The translations under genes were made by a program, and so were the position numbers. This document shows positions 36,632-48,529 of a DNA stretch of 64,000 nt, piece after piece; within the stretch, counting starts at the first letter, position 1, and each line of letters begins with the position of its first letter. The notes beneath the pieces are model-generated. The model was not told the DNA's origin, made no database searches, and saw only the letters and a list, made by a program, of their open reading frames with translations. This DNA comes from Zingiber officinale (lineage: Eukaryota > Streptophyta > Magnoliopsida > Zingiberales > Zingiberaceae), in NCBI RefSeq assembly GCF_018446385.1, contig NC_055993.1, positions 40,917,645-40,981,644 on the forward strand, read 5' to 3'.

Positions 36632-37649
36632 TGTTGGAACCCCAAGGATGTTTTGGTGTGATCAACAAGTTAAGTTAGGTCCTGCATTGTTTTAACCTTG
36701 TGTTTAAGTGTGCAGGAGCTTAGGAGCATAGGTACTCGAGTGGAAGACGCAGCTAGCGAGAAGGACGGCACGCGGTGCATCCGAGGGACGAGGCGCTGCG
36801 GAAGATTACCCCGGTGGATGAGAAGGAAGTGTGCGGTGGTTCCGAGGGACTAAAGACGGAGCGGAAGATTGCTCGGGGAGCAAGAGACGCAGCTAGCGAG
36901 AAGGCCGGCACGCGGTGTGACCGAGGGACGAAGACTGCGGATGAGTACGCTGGTGGACGAGAAGGAAACACGCAGCAATTCCGAGGGACGAGAAGCCAGA
37001 GCGGAAGGCTGCTCGAGAAGACCGGAAGTTGGGTTCGGGTGAGCCCTTTTCCGGATGGCAGAGATCACCCAAGCGAGCGGATCCGGAGGAGAAGAACCGG
37101 ACCAAAGCGGGACTGAACTAGAGAAGAAGTCCCGGATGAAAAAGTCAACAACTGTTGACTTTGGGCTCCGGGGCGCCCGGAGCCCTCCGGGGCGCCCTGA
37201 GCAGTAAAATTGACCAGATCGAGTTTTGACTCGATCTGAACGTTGGGGGATAAGTTTTATCCCCCCCAGGGCGCCCGGAACCCTTCCAGGCGCCCCGACC
37301 AAGGCTATAAATATAGCCTTAATCCAGAAGCTTTATAATGAACTCAGAACTGTAAATCCAACACTTGTGCGCTTTAGAGTTTTAGTTGAGCTTCTGTTTT
37401 CTGCACTTCAACGTTGTACGAGGCTTCTCCGCCTGAAGGAGTTTTTACTGAGCTTAATCTTCCTTGGATTAACAACCTCCTTGGTTGTAACCAAGTAAAT
37501 CTTTGTGCATGCCTCACTTTTTCTTTATGCTTTTAGTTTATCTGCTTACTTTATATATACAAGTGTTAGCTTAAAGAGTTCGAGGAGGGTTTATCTTTTG
37601 TGTTTGCAGGATATCCAACCCCCTCCTAGCCGGCCGCAACGGTCCTACA
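36632..37649 (+). repeat. Right LTR of F
   Basis: TGTTGGAACCCC to GGTCCTACA; closely matches 33968-34961 apart from the extra GC-rich palindromic unit and scattered substitutions. Confidence 0.92.
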
Positions 37650-38534
37650 CTGAGTATGAGGTTCATTGGTGCGAGGTAATCCCAATATGGAATCAATGCT
37701 GACATCGAGCCAAGGAGCTTCAGGAACGAGTAGCGGAGTGTATAAGCCTACATTGGTTAGAACCCCCTTAGACCGCTGGCATATAGAACATCAATCAACA
37801 ATGTGAGCCACATCACTGGTCAACTTGGGCCAATAGAAATTGGCAAAGATGAGGGCCAACATCTTATCACGTCCAAAGTGTCCCTCATTATATAGCTCGC
37901 TCATAATCTGCTACCTTAGAGAGTATTCTAGAGTGCACAACTGCAACCCATGAAACAAATAACCATTATACAAAATAAAATCATGTCGATAACCATCATA
38001 TACCTCTTGGAATGTCCTTCCGAATGATGGGCTAGCTACATACATATATGGAAAAACCTCAAAGCCCAACGCTAGTACTCATGGTGGTGAGTAATGAAGA
38101 ACGAAGACTCAGAGCATCTGCAACACGGTTTAGACTTCCCACTTGGTACCTTAGTGTAAAGGTGAACTCTTGTAAGTAAGTTACCCACTTGGCATGCCGC
38201 CTGCTCAGCTTGTGTTGACCATTGATATACTTTAATGTTTCATGATCAGTGAATAGGATGAATTCCTTCTGTAGCAGGTAGTATTGCCAATGCTTCAAGG
38301 ACTGCACGATGGCATAGAACTCCAAGTCATATGTAGAATAATTCTTCTTGGACCCAGAAAGCTTCTCACTGAAGAAAGCAACTAGTCACCCCAAATTAAC
38401 TCAGAACACCCCCGATACCTACGGTGGATGCATCACAGTTGACCTCGAATATTCTGTCAAAATTAGGAAGGGCTAGAACTGGTGCTTCGATCATCCCTTG
38501 TTTGACCAGTTGAAAGATAGTCTCTGCTTCTTCA
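37650..38534 (-). pseudogene. RNase H and integrase N-terminus of element C
   Basis: Minus-strand frame 38059-38325 reads EFILFTDHETLKYI and HAKWVTYLQEF, the connection/RNase H part of gypsy pol. Upstream (38330-38534) lies a decayed [12 protein letters not shown] segment. Below 38050 is a degraded zinc-binding start of integrase with many stops. Flanked by element F on the left and G on the right. Confidence 0.85.
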
Positions 38535-39504
38535 TGTAAGTACCCCGTGGAGGTTTTGATGTGATTAACCAAGTTAGAGTTAGGTTCTGTTGTGTTTTGA
38601 TACCCTGTGTCTAAGTGTCCAAGAACTTAGGATCATAGGAAGTCGAGCGAAAGAAGCAGCTAGTGAGAAGGATGGCACGGGAGAGAGTCGACGGGCTCGG
38701 TGCGTCTAAGGGGCGAGGTACTACAGAAGAATATGTTGGAGGACGAGAAGGAAGCTCACGGTGGTTTCGAGGGTCGAGAAGCCAAGCGGAAGACTGCTCG
38801 AAGGCCGGAAAATGGGTTCGGATGAGCCCTATTCCAAATGGCCGAACTCACCCAAGCGAGCGGAGCCAAAGCAGAAGACCTAGACCCAAGCGAGCGGAAC
38901 CAGAGCGGAAGACCTAGACCCAAGTGAGCGGAACCAGAGTGAAAGGTTTGGACCGAGAAGTCAACAGGAAAGTTGACTTGGGGTTTAGACCTAGTCTGGG
39001 CACCCTAATCACTTGGGCACCCTCGGGGTGCCTCGCCTCGGGGGAGCTGGAACAACACTGTTTGGGCACCCGGAACCCTTCCGGGAGCTCGGAATTGAAA
39101 TTTTATCGAAACGCGCATTGTTGAGATCCGATGTGACGCGGATAAAATTATATCCACGTCCAGACGCCTGGAACCCTTCAAGGTACCCCGATTAGGGCTA
39201 TAAATACAGCCTTGATCCTAGAAGCTAAACACAACACTTGTAATCAATTCTCTGTCTGTTTAGCTTTGTGATTAAGTGCTTGAACTGCTGTAAGAGACTT
39301 CTCCACCTGAAAGGGACTTTTAGTGAGCTTTACTTGCCTTGGATTAACAACCACCTAGGTTGTAACCAATTAAACGATCTGCCTCTTCCTTTTAAGTTTC
39401 TTTTTATGCAAGTATTTCTTAATTTAGCTTGAAAAGACAAGAAAGGTTTTATTTTTATTGTAGGTTATTCACTCCCCCTCTAGCCAGTTGTCAAGGGACC
39501 AACA
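38535..39504 (+). repeat. Left LTR of G
   Basis: TGTAAGTACCCC to GGACCAACA; TATAAATA at 39199-39206, preceded by imperfect inverted repeats around GGAACCCTTC...GG. Confidence 0.9.
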
Positions 39505-39563
39505 AGTGGTATCAGAGCAATGACGCTTCAAAAGGACTAATTGCCAACTGAAGCAAAGAAACC

Positions 39564-41020
39564 AATGGCCGGACCAAGCCTCATCCCACCAAAGTTCGAG
39601 GGGAAATTCGCGCACTAGAAACGCCGAATGGAGGTATTCCTAAAAATCGACTTTAAAATTCTTTTAATAATCAAGTACAGTTTTATAATTCCCAAAGATT
39701 AGCAAGGCATAGAAAAAGAATAATATCTCTGGACGAAGAAGGAGCAAAGTGATTTCATAGCCAATAGTAGAGCGGAATATCACTTATTAAGTGTATTACC
39801 GCCTCAAGAAGTAAATCACATCGGAAGCTACACATCGGCAAAATACCTCTAGAGAAGTTCCTGGAACTCCACGAAGGAACATCCAAAGCGAAGCTCGCAC
39901 GACGGGGCATTCTTCGAAACAAGTTAACGAACATCCATCTGGAAAAAGGTGAGAAGGTAGTCCAACTGCATGTAAAAATCAAGGAGCTGATCACTGGGTT
40001 GGGCAACCTCAGATAAATGGTAACCAACCGGGACTCAGTATGCTACGCACTAAACGCCTTTCCCAGAACCCTTGAATGCATTTCGATCATAGACGCCTAC
40101 TACATCTCGAAGGACCTGGAGGTAAGTACCCTAAAAGAATTGTTTTCAACTTTAGAATTACATGAGACTCGATGTGCAAGTACAACCGTAGAATCAAGTT
40201 AGAATCTGGCATTAAGAGCCCAAGAAGGACAAACTCGAGTCGGACTCAGATCTGGAAGGAGACCAAGAAGCGTACATGGTAAGAAAGTTTTAAAAAAAAA
40301 ATTAAGTATAATATATTTAAAGAATTGCATAATAGAAAAAATTAGAAAAATAGAAGAAAAGTTCGATGCTACCAATGTCAAAAAGAATGACACATAAAGG
40401 AGGACTGCCCGGAGCTCAAAAAGGGAAAAGGTAAAGGTCCCAAGCAAAATAAGCACAAGAATCTCAAGGTCACTTTGGATGAAAACTCGTCATCTAAGTC
40501 AGAAATAGAAGCATACGTCGGACTAGGGCTAATGGTTAGTCACAAAGAACAAAGCTCCTCATAAGCCAGTATTGATGAAGGGGAAGCAACATCAGACGAA
40601 TGCAGTAAAGCAGGGGGAGAATCAAATTTTAGATCTAACATGGTACGTGGGGTATGTCTCTTACTTCCTGATCAACTTTACTTTAGCATTAAATCTATGA
40701 CTAAATTAATGTGCAAATTAAAAACCAAAAAGGAAAAATTGAAAAAAGAAAACTTAGAAATAAAAAGAATCTTAACAAAATCTTGCTTAATAGAGAAGCT
40801 TGATAAATTAAAAATTAAAAATACTAATTTAAAGGAATAAATAGAAAAATTAAAAAATTCTGCATGCACATATTCTAGATATTATCAAGGACTAAATTGG
40901 TATTTTAGATACCATAAGGGTCAAATTAGAAAGTTATCACCAAAATATGTTCCTAAAAGATACTTGATTAATCCAGTAGGAAGAAACTTATATTGGGTTC
41001 CCAAATCTTGCTTAGAATAA
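39564..41020 (+). pseudogene. Gag remnant of element G
   Basis: Opens MAGPSLIPPKFEGKF, the same SIRE-type start as F, then hits stop codons and frame changes. A CCHC zinc knuckle survives near 40360 (RCYQC...H..DC) with a stop codon in it. The tail is a Lys-rich coiled coil (40690-40840) and ends YWVPKSCL (about 41015), a motif seen at the gag/pol border of related elements. No protease, integrase or reverse transcriptase follows. Confidence 0.85.
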
Positions 41021-41700
41021 ATTAATTTTTTTTTGAAAGTTACAATTTACAGAAAGAAAATTAAATATTTAATTTCTTTAAAAAGTTTTGTCTAGAATTG
41101 GTTGTTGTTCCAATATCCAAGAATGTATAATGCCCCGCCAAAGCCTGGAAATCAATTATTGAAATGAATGTTTAATAGACTAATTGTTAAATAGTTAACT
41201 ACTATAAATTTTTTTAAATTTGCCCAATCTAAAAATATTTGTTAATTACTCAAAAAGGTAGTTTTAAAATTTAAGTTTTTTTTAATTTATTTTCTGCTTA
41301 AGTTAACTCCTTTGTGTAAAATTTTATATTTACTTTATATATATATCTGTTCAATGCCTATTAAAATTTTCAAAATTTTTCAATACTTAAAAATATTTTT
41401 TAATTATTTTTTATAACTTATTAAAATCCAAATTTTGTCAAAATTTAAACTTTCATGATTTCCTAGATAATCGTTATAATAGTATTTTTTTTTCTCTTAA
41501 ACTTTGTTTTGGACTTATTTCCAAGTCATTTTAAAGTTCCTTATTTTTTATTTGATCAAAGGGGAGAAGTGGAGGTTAAGTCTAGGGGAGGGAATTCATT
41601 TAATTTTTGCACATTGTAAAATTTATTACCTTGTTATTAATTGTTTGTGTTCTTTTTACCCTAACTTAACTTGGGTTGTTCATATCAAAAAAGGGGAGAT
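41021..41700 (+). other. Non-coding 3' interior of G
   Basis: AT-rich, with GATCAAAGGGGAGAAG and AAGTCTAGGGGAGG blocks shared with F, then the purine tract at the LTR border. No gene seen. Confidence 0.75.
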
Positions 41701-42613
41701 TGTAAGTACCCCCGTAGAGGTTTTGATGTGATCAACTAAGTTAGAGTTATGTCCTATTGTGTTTTGATGCCCCGTGTCTAAGTGTGCAGGAACTTAGGAG
41801 TACAGGAAATCGAACGAAAGACACAGTTAGCGAGAAGGATGGCACGAGAGAGAGAGTTGACGAGCTTGATGCATCCGAGGGACAAGGTGCTGCGGAAGAG
41901 TATGCTGGTGGACAAGAAAGAAACACATGGCAATTCTGAGGGACGAGAAGTTGAAGCGGAAACTGCTCGAAGGCCAAAAAATAGGTTTGGGTGAGCCCTA
42001 TTCTAGATGACTGAAATCACCCAAGCGAGCAGAACCAGAGCGGAAGACCCGGACCCAAGCGAGCGGAGCTGGAGCGAAAGGCCCGGACCGAGAAGTCAAA
42101 AGGGAAGTTGACTTGGTCCCGGCGCCCGGATCACCTGGGTGCCTCGCCCCGGGGAGCTGGAACAGTATCATCCGGGTGCCCAAAACCCTTCCGAGCGCTC
42201 AGAATTGAAAGTTTATCGAAACACACATTGTCATGATCCAGTATGACGCAAATAAAATTCTATCAACGCCTAGGCACCTAGAACTCTTCCAAGCACCCCG
42301 ATCAGTGCTATAAATACAACCTTGATCCCAGAAGTTAAACACAATACTTGTAATCAATTTTCTTTCTGTTTAGCTTTATAATTGAGTGCTTCAATTGTTG
42401 TAAGAGGCTTTTTTGCCTGAAGGAGACTTTTAGTGAGCTTTACTTGCCTTGGATTAACAACCACCTACCTTGTAAGCAAGTAAACGATCTGCCTCTTTCT
42501 TTTAAGTTTCTTTTTATGCAAGTGTTTCTTAATTTAACTTGAAAAGATGAGAAAAGATTTATTTTTATTTCAGGCTATTCGCCCCCCTCTAGCCGGCTAC
42601 CAAAGGACCAACA
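41701..42613 (+). repeat. Right LTR of G
   Basis: TGTAAGTACCCC to GGACCAACA; TATAAATA at 42309-42316. It has diverged visibly from the left copy. Confidence 0.9.
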
Positions 42614-43960
42614 CTTCAGACCACTTGAAATCCCTTCCCTTGAGACACTCGATGATAGGAGTAATTAGAGTGCTAAAATTTTTGATGAACCGACTATAGA
42701 AAGAAGTTAAGCCATGGAAGCTTCTGACATCATGCAAGGTCCTCGATTGAGGCCACTCCAGGGTTGCATCTATCTTTGTTTGATATGCATGTACACCATC
42801 AGTAGGCACAATAAAGTCGAGGAAAGTTACCGATGTAGTAAAGAAAGAACACTTCTTCTTGTTTACAAATAAACACTCCGTTTTCAGCTTTTTGAAGATA
42901 GCACATAGATGATCGAAGTGTGATGCTCATGTCAGACTATAAACGAGGATGTCGTCAAAGTATACCACCACAAACTTTCCCATAAAGGGCTGCAAGATTT
43001 GATGCATAACTCTCATAAAGGTATTGGGCGCATTGAACAGTCCAAAACGTATGAACATCCACTCATATAGACCATGTTGTGTCTTGAATATCGTCTTCCA
43101 TTCATCACCAGGCCTTATTGATCTGGTGGTATCCGCTTTTATGGTCAATTTTTGAAAAGACCTTAGAACCGGATAACTGATCTAACACGTCATCCAAGCA
43201 GGGCATTGAAAACATGTACTTTACTAGAATCTTGTTGATGGCTCCGCTATCGACACACATACGCCACGATCTATCTTCCTTTGGTACTAGTAAGGCAAGA
43301 ACTGCACAAGGGCTCATGCTCTCTCGGATGTGTTCTTTTTCTAGCAACTCCACTGCTTGATGTTGCAATTCTTCTACTTCTTTAGGGCTAAGGCGATAAG
43401 CTGGCCGATTAGGCAAACTCGACGCTAGAACAAGGTCAATCTGATGTTAGATATCACGTATCGGTGGTAGACAGAAGGAAGATCCTCCGACATCAGCTCA
43501 TCAAAATCCGTCAGCAGCTGTTGTACTTCAACTGGTAACTCTGCGTCCATGGTTGGAGCAATGCTTTGGCATGGTAGCAAAGCATATACAACTCCTTGCT
43601 CTACTTCATCTAAAAACATGGATATAGAAAGCAGATTAGTATTTCTAGCTATCAAATTTGGATTAGTTTCTTCCCGCCGCAACGCCAACATAATTTTTTT
43701 TCCCTTTAACGTTAAGGGTATAGGTATTCTTCCATCCATCATGAACAACACTACGATCATACTGCCAAGGTCACCCCAACATATTTGTCAATTGAAAAGA
43801 AAACGAGACACCGCTAGTCTACTGTTACCTTGCTTTTTTTATTCAGCCAAGATAACTTGTAGGGTTTAGGATGATAGTCTGTCTTTAGTTGTAATTTCTA
43901 CACAGCCTCTATGGATATTACATTCTCACAACTGCCGCTGTCAATAATCATCTTGCAAAC
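42614..43960 (-). pseudogene. Protease and reverse transcriptase of element C
   Basis: Minus strand. Near 43945 a protease motif MIIDSGSCENV; then reverse transcriptase at 43105-43416 ([25 protein letters not shown]), 42927-43148 ([26 protein letters not shown]) and 42614-42809 (VRSFHGLTSFYSRFIKNFS). The YFDD catalytic motif is intact, but the frame shifts near 43130 and stops follow. Insertion G ends the segment. Confidence 0.9.
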
Positions 43961-45150
43961 TTTATCCGCGATGGTGCAGGTAGTATAAAAAATATTAGTT
44001 CTCAATCAATCGTCCCCCAAATCGCCCTTGGGAGTTAGCAGACTCTTATGTACGACCAAAATCTCATAACCATCGCCATAAATCACTTCATCAGATGCTT
44101 CATACATCGGATCGCCAATTGCTATTATATCTTTTATCACCTCTTCCTCGATCAACAAATTTTTGCCCTTCGAATCAGTAGAAGAGGGCTTCCTACATTG
44201 GTGCGTCATATCCCCTAGTTCACCACATTGATAACATTTGACAAGGGCTTTAGAGTAAACATGTGGTGACCGCTGCGATGGTCACTGCGATGGATGTTGT
44301 AGTGGTTACTGTTGTGAGGGACAAGAATTTTGACGGCGAGCTGGCCGATTATTCTGGTCGCCTCTCCCTGCTAGTTTCCTATTTTGTTTCTCTTCAGCCG
44401 CTAGTGCACACTGAAAGGCCTCTAACACTGTCGAGAGTGAATGAAGATTGAGGACATCTTGCAAGGCCAAGCGCATACCCCCTAAGTAACGTACCACCTA
44501 CTGTTCCTTCGTCTTGGATAGGTCATTTCAGGCCACTAGCTGGAAAAACTCTTATGTATATTTATCGACCAATCTCGTGTCCTGTCTTAATGAGTGAAGT
44601 CACTGGAACAGAGTTTGAGTGTAGGCAAAAGGAAGGAAGTGTTCCTTCATGTTTTCCTTCATATCTTCTCGGATAGTTATTTGGGGTTCACCTTATTTGT
44701 CCCGAGAGTGCCGCATCTGTTCCCACCATGCTAATGCTCTCCCTTTGAGTCTGATGATAATTAACTTCACTTTCATCTAATCTGGAACTCGCTTGTCGAA
44801 GATCTGCTCTACTTCGTTGATCCGGTCAATGAAGTCCTCTGTTCGCAACAAACCAGAAAATTTGGACAGATCCGGAAATCCAAAGTCTCTAGCAGGCTCC
44901 TCTCATCCACGACGATCTTGAGGTGAGTCCTACCGGTGATATGGGTTCTTAAATAAATACTCAGATCCACGATCTGAAATCTCACGATCTTCGAGATCCC
45001 GTGCCGCCATACGGTAGGTTAAATTTATAACTTACCTCTGTAAATCCTTAATCGTCATTATGTCCTAGACGCTACGACCATGGTGCTCAGCTTCCTCTGC
45101 CAAAGCCTGCCTGTCGTTGCGACCGCAACTACAACCACGACAACCCGCCA
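43961..45150 (-). pseudogene. Gag remnant of element C
   Basis: Decayed gag read on the minus strand from just inside the 5' LTR. A zinc knuckle survives near 44200-44240 (CYQCGELG...HQC, with D where the family usually has G or H spacing). Upstream (44306-44900) are fragments such as RYLGGMRLALQDVL with frequent stops and frame changes. Confidence 0.75.
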
Positions 45151-45175
45151 TTGGATATGTTGATGAGCTTCACGC

Positions 45176-45188
45176 GCTCTGATATCAA
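45176..45188 (-). promoter_or_regulatory. Primer-binding site of element C
   Basis: Minus strand TTGATATCAGAGC, one or two changes from the usual TGGTATCAGAGC, next to the LTR start at 45190. Confidence 0.75.
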
Positions 45189-45189
45189 C

Positions 45190-45445
45190 TGATGCCGGAC
45201 AAGATAGTGATTATCCTGCAAGCTTGCGTGAAAAGGAAAATTGAGGAGAAGATAAGAAGAGGAACCTCCAAGAAGGAAACTTTTTATTAAAACTTGTGGG
45301 GTTAATCTCTCAATATCTAAACATGACTCTTATATAAACCACAACCTAAGACTCAAATAAGGAAAATAAATACAATAATTATAATTAACATATCTTAATT
45401 CCAATCGTATAAAGAAATGAAATAAATTTTACCTAAAAAGGAAAG
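45190..45445 (-). repeat. 5' LTR fragment of element C
   Basis: Matches 12776-13020 of the other LTR (shared TAAACATGACTCTTATATA). It breaks off at 45445 where element D begins; the missing part would lie beyond D. Confidence 0.8.
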
Positions 45446-45984
45446 TGTTGGTGCAAGCCGCACCAGAATCAAACCTGAGTTTTGATGTTGTCAAAGGTTC
45501 AAGTTAAGTCTTATTATGATCTAACAAGTTGACTGAGTGTGCAGGATGTTTACTCAACCAAGAAAGACCTAGTTGGAGGCTAGGCAGGTGAAATCTTAGC
45601 AGATCGTGGAACTCAGGTGCAAGTCCAAGGAGGTCGAAAGGACCTGAAGCTTGGCAGTATGATCAGAGGTATGGAGAACCTAAGATCAAGGGAAAAGTCC
45701 TGGCGAGCCGATCAAAGCTAAGTGAAAAGTCCAAACTAGATCTGGAGGATCTAAGTTTGGCGGGTAGGTTGAGGTAAACCACTGAAGGAGCGACAGTGAG
45801 GTCGGGTTCCCGAAGGGAACAACCTTAGGTCGCTGATCCAGCTGAAGAAACCGGGAAGGTTTCCAAGTTGAGATCAAGACAGTTATACTATCTTTCATAT
45901 TATTAATCTTGCATTACATTACCATTGTTCTAACATCTGTTTTGCAGGAAATAGTTTTTGCTTAACTTTCTGTTGCAGGACTGA

Positions 45985-46445
45985 CTGGATCAGTCGATCG
46001 AACCTGTGGTTCGGTCGACCGAACAAGATCAATACAAAGCAGCTAACATCTCAGAACAGATCAGATCAGAGTCCGATCAAAGACTGATCGGTCGACCGAA
46101 CAGTAAGATCGGTCGACCGAACCTTAGTGACTCAGCATAGGACAGATCATTAGCATCGATCAGCAACAAAGGAAATAAGCTGATCGGTCGACCGAACCTG
46201 GGGATCGGTCAACTGCTCCAATAACATTTATTCAGCATTAAAGGATGATCTCGGCAGAATCATGACGAACAGGGAAGGAAGCTGTTCGGTCGACCGAAAG
46301 GCATGATCGGTCGACCGAAAGGCATGATCGGTCGACCGAATACTTAAAGACAAATTAATGCCAGAGATTCGAGCCAGCGTCAGATTCTAGTTGGAGGGGA
46401 TTGAAGCTGGTTCGGTCGACCGAAAAGAAGGATCGGTCGACCGAA
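45985..46445 (+). repeat. TCGGTCGACCGA palindrome cluster of D
   Basis: Around ten copies of the 12-bp palindrome TCGGTCGACCGA or close variants, often in pairs with 10-13 bp between, spread over 460 bp. The last copy lies about 15 bp upstream of the TATA box. Confidence 0.92.
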
Positions 46446-46457
46446 ACTTCATACTCC

Positions 46458-46464
46458 TATAAAT
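46458..46464 (+). promoter_or_regulatory. TATA box of D LTR
   Basis: TATAAAT following the palindrome cluster; spacing and position fit the start of the transcribed R region. Confidence 0.7.
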
Positions 46465-46927
46465 TAAGGCTCGAAGTAAGAGGCAATAAGAACTTTACTG
46501 ATCGACTCCTGTGTACTTCTGCAAGCTGCTCACGCGACAAGTCATCATCAACTTTGCAGGCAACTTCATATGATTGCCGACCGAGCTACGATTTACTACT
46601 ACTTTTATCGGTATAAGCTTTACTTTTTGCACTACACTTTAATTCTGTAAGATAGTAGAAGTGTTACTATCTTATATATCTATACTTGTACGATTCACTT
46701 CTTTCCGAGGAGTTCGGAAAGAAGGATTATAGTGTTTTGCCCTTCGGTGCGGTCAAGGACCGCGGGCCTTCGAGTAGGAGTCGAACTAGGCTCCGAACGT
46801 AGTAAAAACCTTGTCGCTTTTCTTATTTCCGCTGCACGACTTTAGTTTCAAAAGTTTTAAAAGAATAGTTTTTAAACGCGCGATATTCACCCCCCCCCCC
46901 CTCTATCGCTTAAACCGATCTATCAAT

Positions 46928-46940
46928 TGGTATCAGAGCC
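46928..46940 (+). promoter_or_regulatory. Primer-binding site of D
   Basis: TGGTATCAGAGCC two bases after the LTR end; complementary to initiator Met tRNA. Confidence 0.9.
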
Positions 46941-47097
46941 CGGTTAGCTCTGAAATTTCTTAACCGATTTTCAAAGCATCTTTTTAAAAACTTTCTTGTC
47001 TTTTCCTTTAGAATATTTTTTATTTATTCTTCAGGCACTACTAATCCCAAGACGAAAGTCTTGAAAATATTTTTTTTTTAATTTTTGTCTTGCAAGA

Positions 47098-48320
47098 ATG
47101 ACGAACTTGTATCAAGAAGGATATAGTACTGTCCAACCTCCACTATTCAAAGGAGAAAATTTTAGTTATTGGAAGAATAGGATGGAGTGTTACTTGAAGT
47201 CTGATATTGAGCTCTGGTTCACCGTTTTGAAAGGATATACTCCCCCAACAAAGGACGGAACAACACTAGAACCAGAAGAATGGACTCCCCAAATGATCAA
47301 GAAGGCACAATTGAACTACAAGGCGATCAACACCATTCAGTGCGGGCTTACTATGGAGGAGTTGAACTGAATCGGTCCCTACTACGACACCAAAGAATTG
47401 TGGGACTCGCTAGTCAAGCTACACGAAGGAACTGACGACTCAAAGATAGACAAACGAGATTTACTTTTAAATAATTTATTAAATATAAAAATGTTTCCCA
47501 GAGAGACGGCCTCGCAACTACACGCTCGACTGAAGGACATCTTAAATGACCTCCACCTGATTGGGCATAGTCTTGAAAATCGCGACACAATAAGGTATGC
47601 TTTGAACGCTTTTCCGAGGAATATTTTGTGGGCATCAATTGTAGATGCATACAAAGTTTCTAAGGATCTTTCAATTCTTAAGTTAGACGAGTTATTTTGT
47701 GAATTGGAATTACACGAACAGTCTAACACAAGCCATGTCGAGAAAGGTGTAGCTTTGTATGCATGATCAAGCAAGGAAACAAAATCAAAAAAGAAGATCG
47801 AGTCAGAAAGCGAACCAGACTTGGACTCAACAAACGAAGAAGAATTAGTCAACATAGTCCGAAGGTTGTTGACTAAAAAGAAGTTTAGAAGAAGCACCAA
47901 AAAGACCCCACCGAATCAGATCCAAAACAAATCAGAAGTGATCTGTTATGGCTGCAACAAGAAGGGGCATTCCAAAAATGAATGTCCAAATTGGAAAGAA
48001 GAATGACTCAAATCAACAAGACGAAAGAAGGCTCTTCAAGCGACATGGGACGAAACCTCTTCCGACTAATCCGACGTGGAGCAAACGAAGCACTCGAGCC
48101 ACCTTGCATTTATGGCAAGAAACGAAGATTCCAGGTCTGAGTCCAACGAAGAGTACGAATCCGAGATCGACATCAAGTCCGAGAGAAACCCCGGATCAGA
48201 AGATTCAAATATGGTAACGATTTATTCAAAGTCTAATTTGCTTAAAGTAGTTAAATGTTTGTTTAAAAAATTATCAAAATCAGAAAAACAAAATAACTTG
48301 TTACTTAAGGAAATAGACCA
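47098..48320 (+). pseudogene. Gag of element D, N-terminal part, several in-frame stops
   Basis: Starts MTNLYQEGYSTVQPPLFKGE, the SIRE-type gag opening, followed by NFSYWKNRMECYL. The frame stays open apart from stop codons at 47368, 47764, 48004 and about 48058; no shift is needed. Core motifs include ELWDSLVKLHEG and SQLHARLKDIL. A CCHC zinc knuckle CYGCNKKGHSKNEC lies at about 47944-47985. The reading frame is then cut by solo LTR E at 48320 and resumes at 50724. The stops probably arose after insertion. Confidence 0.9.
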
Positions 48321-48529
48321 TGTAACGACCCACCTTCTACTACTAGGCTGTAAGGCGAATCGCTACAGTTATTGCTAAACTATACTGTGCGGAAAGCTAG
48401 GCTAATTAAAATTTTTCTACTAAACTGATCAAAGCATAATGCTCTGGGTGTACCTAGGAGTTGTACACTTGCTAGGGGAGACAACCTATGCCTCCCGAAT
48501 GACCTGTTAGCTGTAATCAGGCATTTCAA

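Larger units (their letters stand above)
33968..37649 (+). mobile_element. Gag-only LTR retrotransposon F
   Basis: LTRs of 994 bp (33968-34961) and 1018 bp (36632-37649) begin TGTTGGAACCCC and end GGTCCTACA. A perfect target duplication CTGAG flanks it (33963-33967, 37650-37654). Interior: primer site at 34964, one gag reading frame (35021-35971), and a purine tract AAAAAGGGGAGA before the right LTR. No pol. LTR and gag style are SIRE/Maximus-like. It sits in the pol of element C. Confidence 0.93.
38535..42613 (+). mobile_element. LTR retrotransposon G with decayed gag
   Basis: LTRs at 38535-39504 (970 bp) and 41701-42613 (913 bp) begin TGTAAGTACCCC and end GGACCAACA. A perfect duplication CTTCA flanks it (38530-38534, 42614-42618). 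Primer site TGGTATCAGAGC at 39507, purine tract AAAAAAGGGGAGA before 41701. The LTRs resemble those of F in layout (GAGGGACGA motifs, TATAAATA at 39199 and 42309) but differ clearly from each other, so G is older than F. No pol. Confidence 0.92.
12776..45445 (-). mobile_element. Ty3/gypsy element C, host of nested insertions
   Basis: Minus-strand gypsy element in pieces. From its 5' end (right): LTR fragment 45190-45445, primer site, gag, protease, reverse transcriptase (to 42614), insertion G, RNase H and start of integrase (37650-38534), insertion F, integrase core and tail (33149-33967), insertion B, then polypurine tract and 3' LTR (12776-13351). Reading across each insertion, the coding sense resumes where it broke off. 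Many stop codons and frameshifts show it is the oldest layer. Its 5' LTR is cut at 45445 by element D; the remainder is not in the window. There is no obvious chromodomain, so I leave the lineage open. Confidence 0.85.
45446..46925 (+). repeat. 5' LTR of D
   Basis: 1480 bp, starting TGTTGGTGCAAGCC and ending CGATCTATCA before the primer site. It includes a small-dyad chain (45565-45800) like that of B, with a 12-13-bp arm pair at 45731-45742 / 45748-45760. A cluster of TCGGTCGACCGA palindromes (45985-46445) precedes the TATA box (46458). A poly-C tract lies at about 46890-46902. Confidence 0.85.

Noticed and set aside
36753..37302. Minus-strand frames of up to 150 codons in the F LTR (also 34040-34404)
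   Set aside because: They lie in LTR sequence repeated at both ends and arise from the repeated GAGGGACGA motif.
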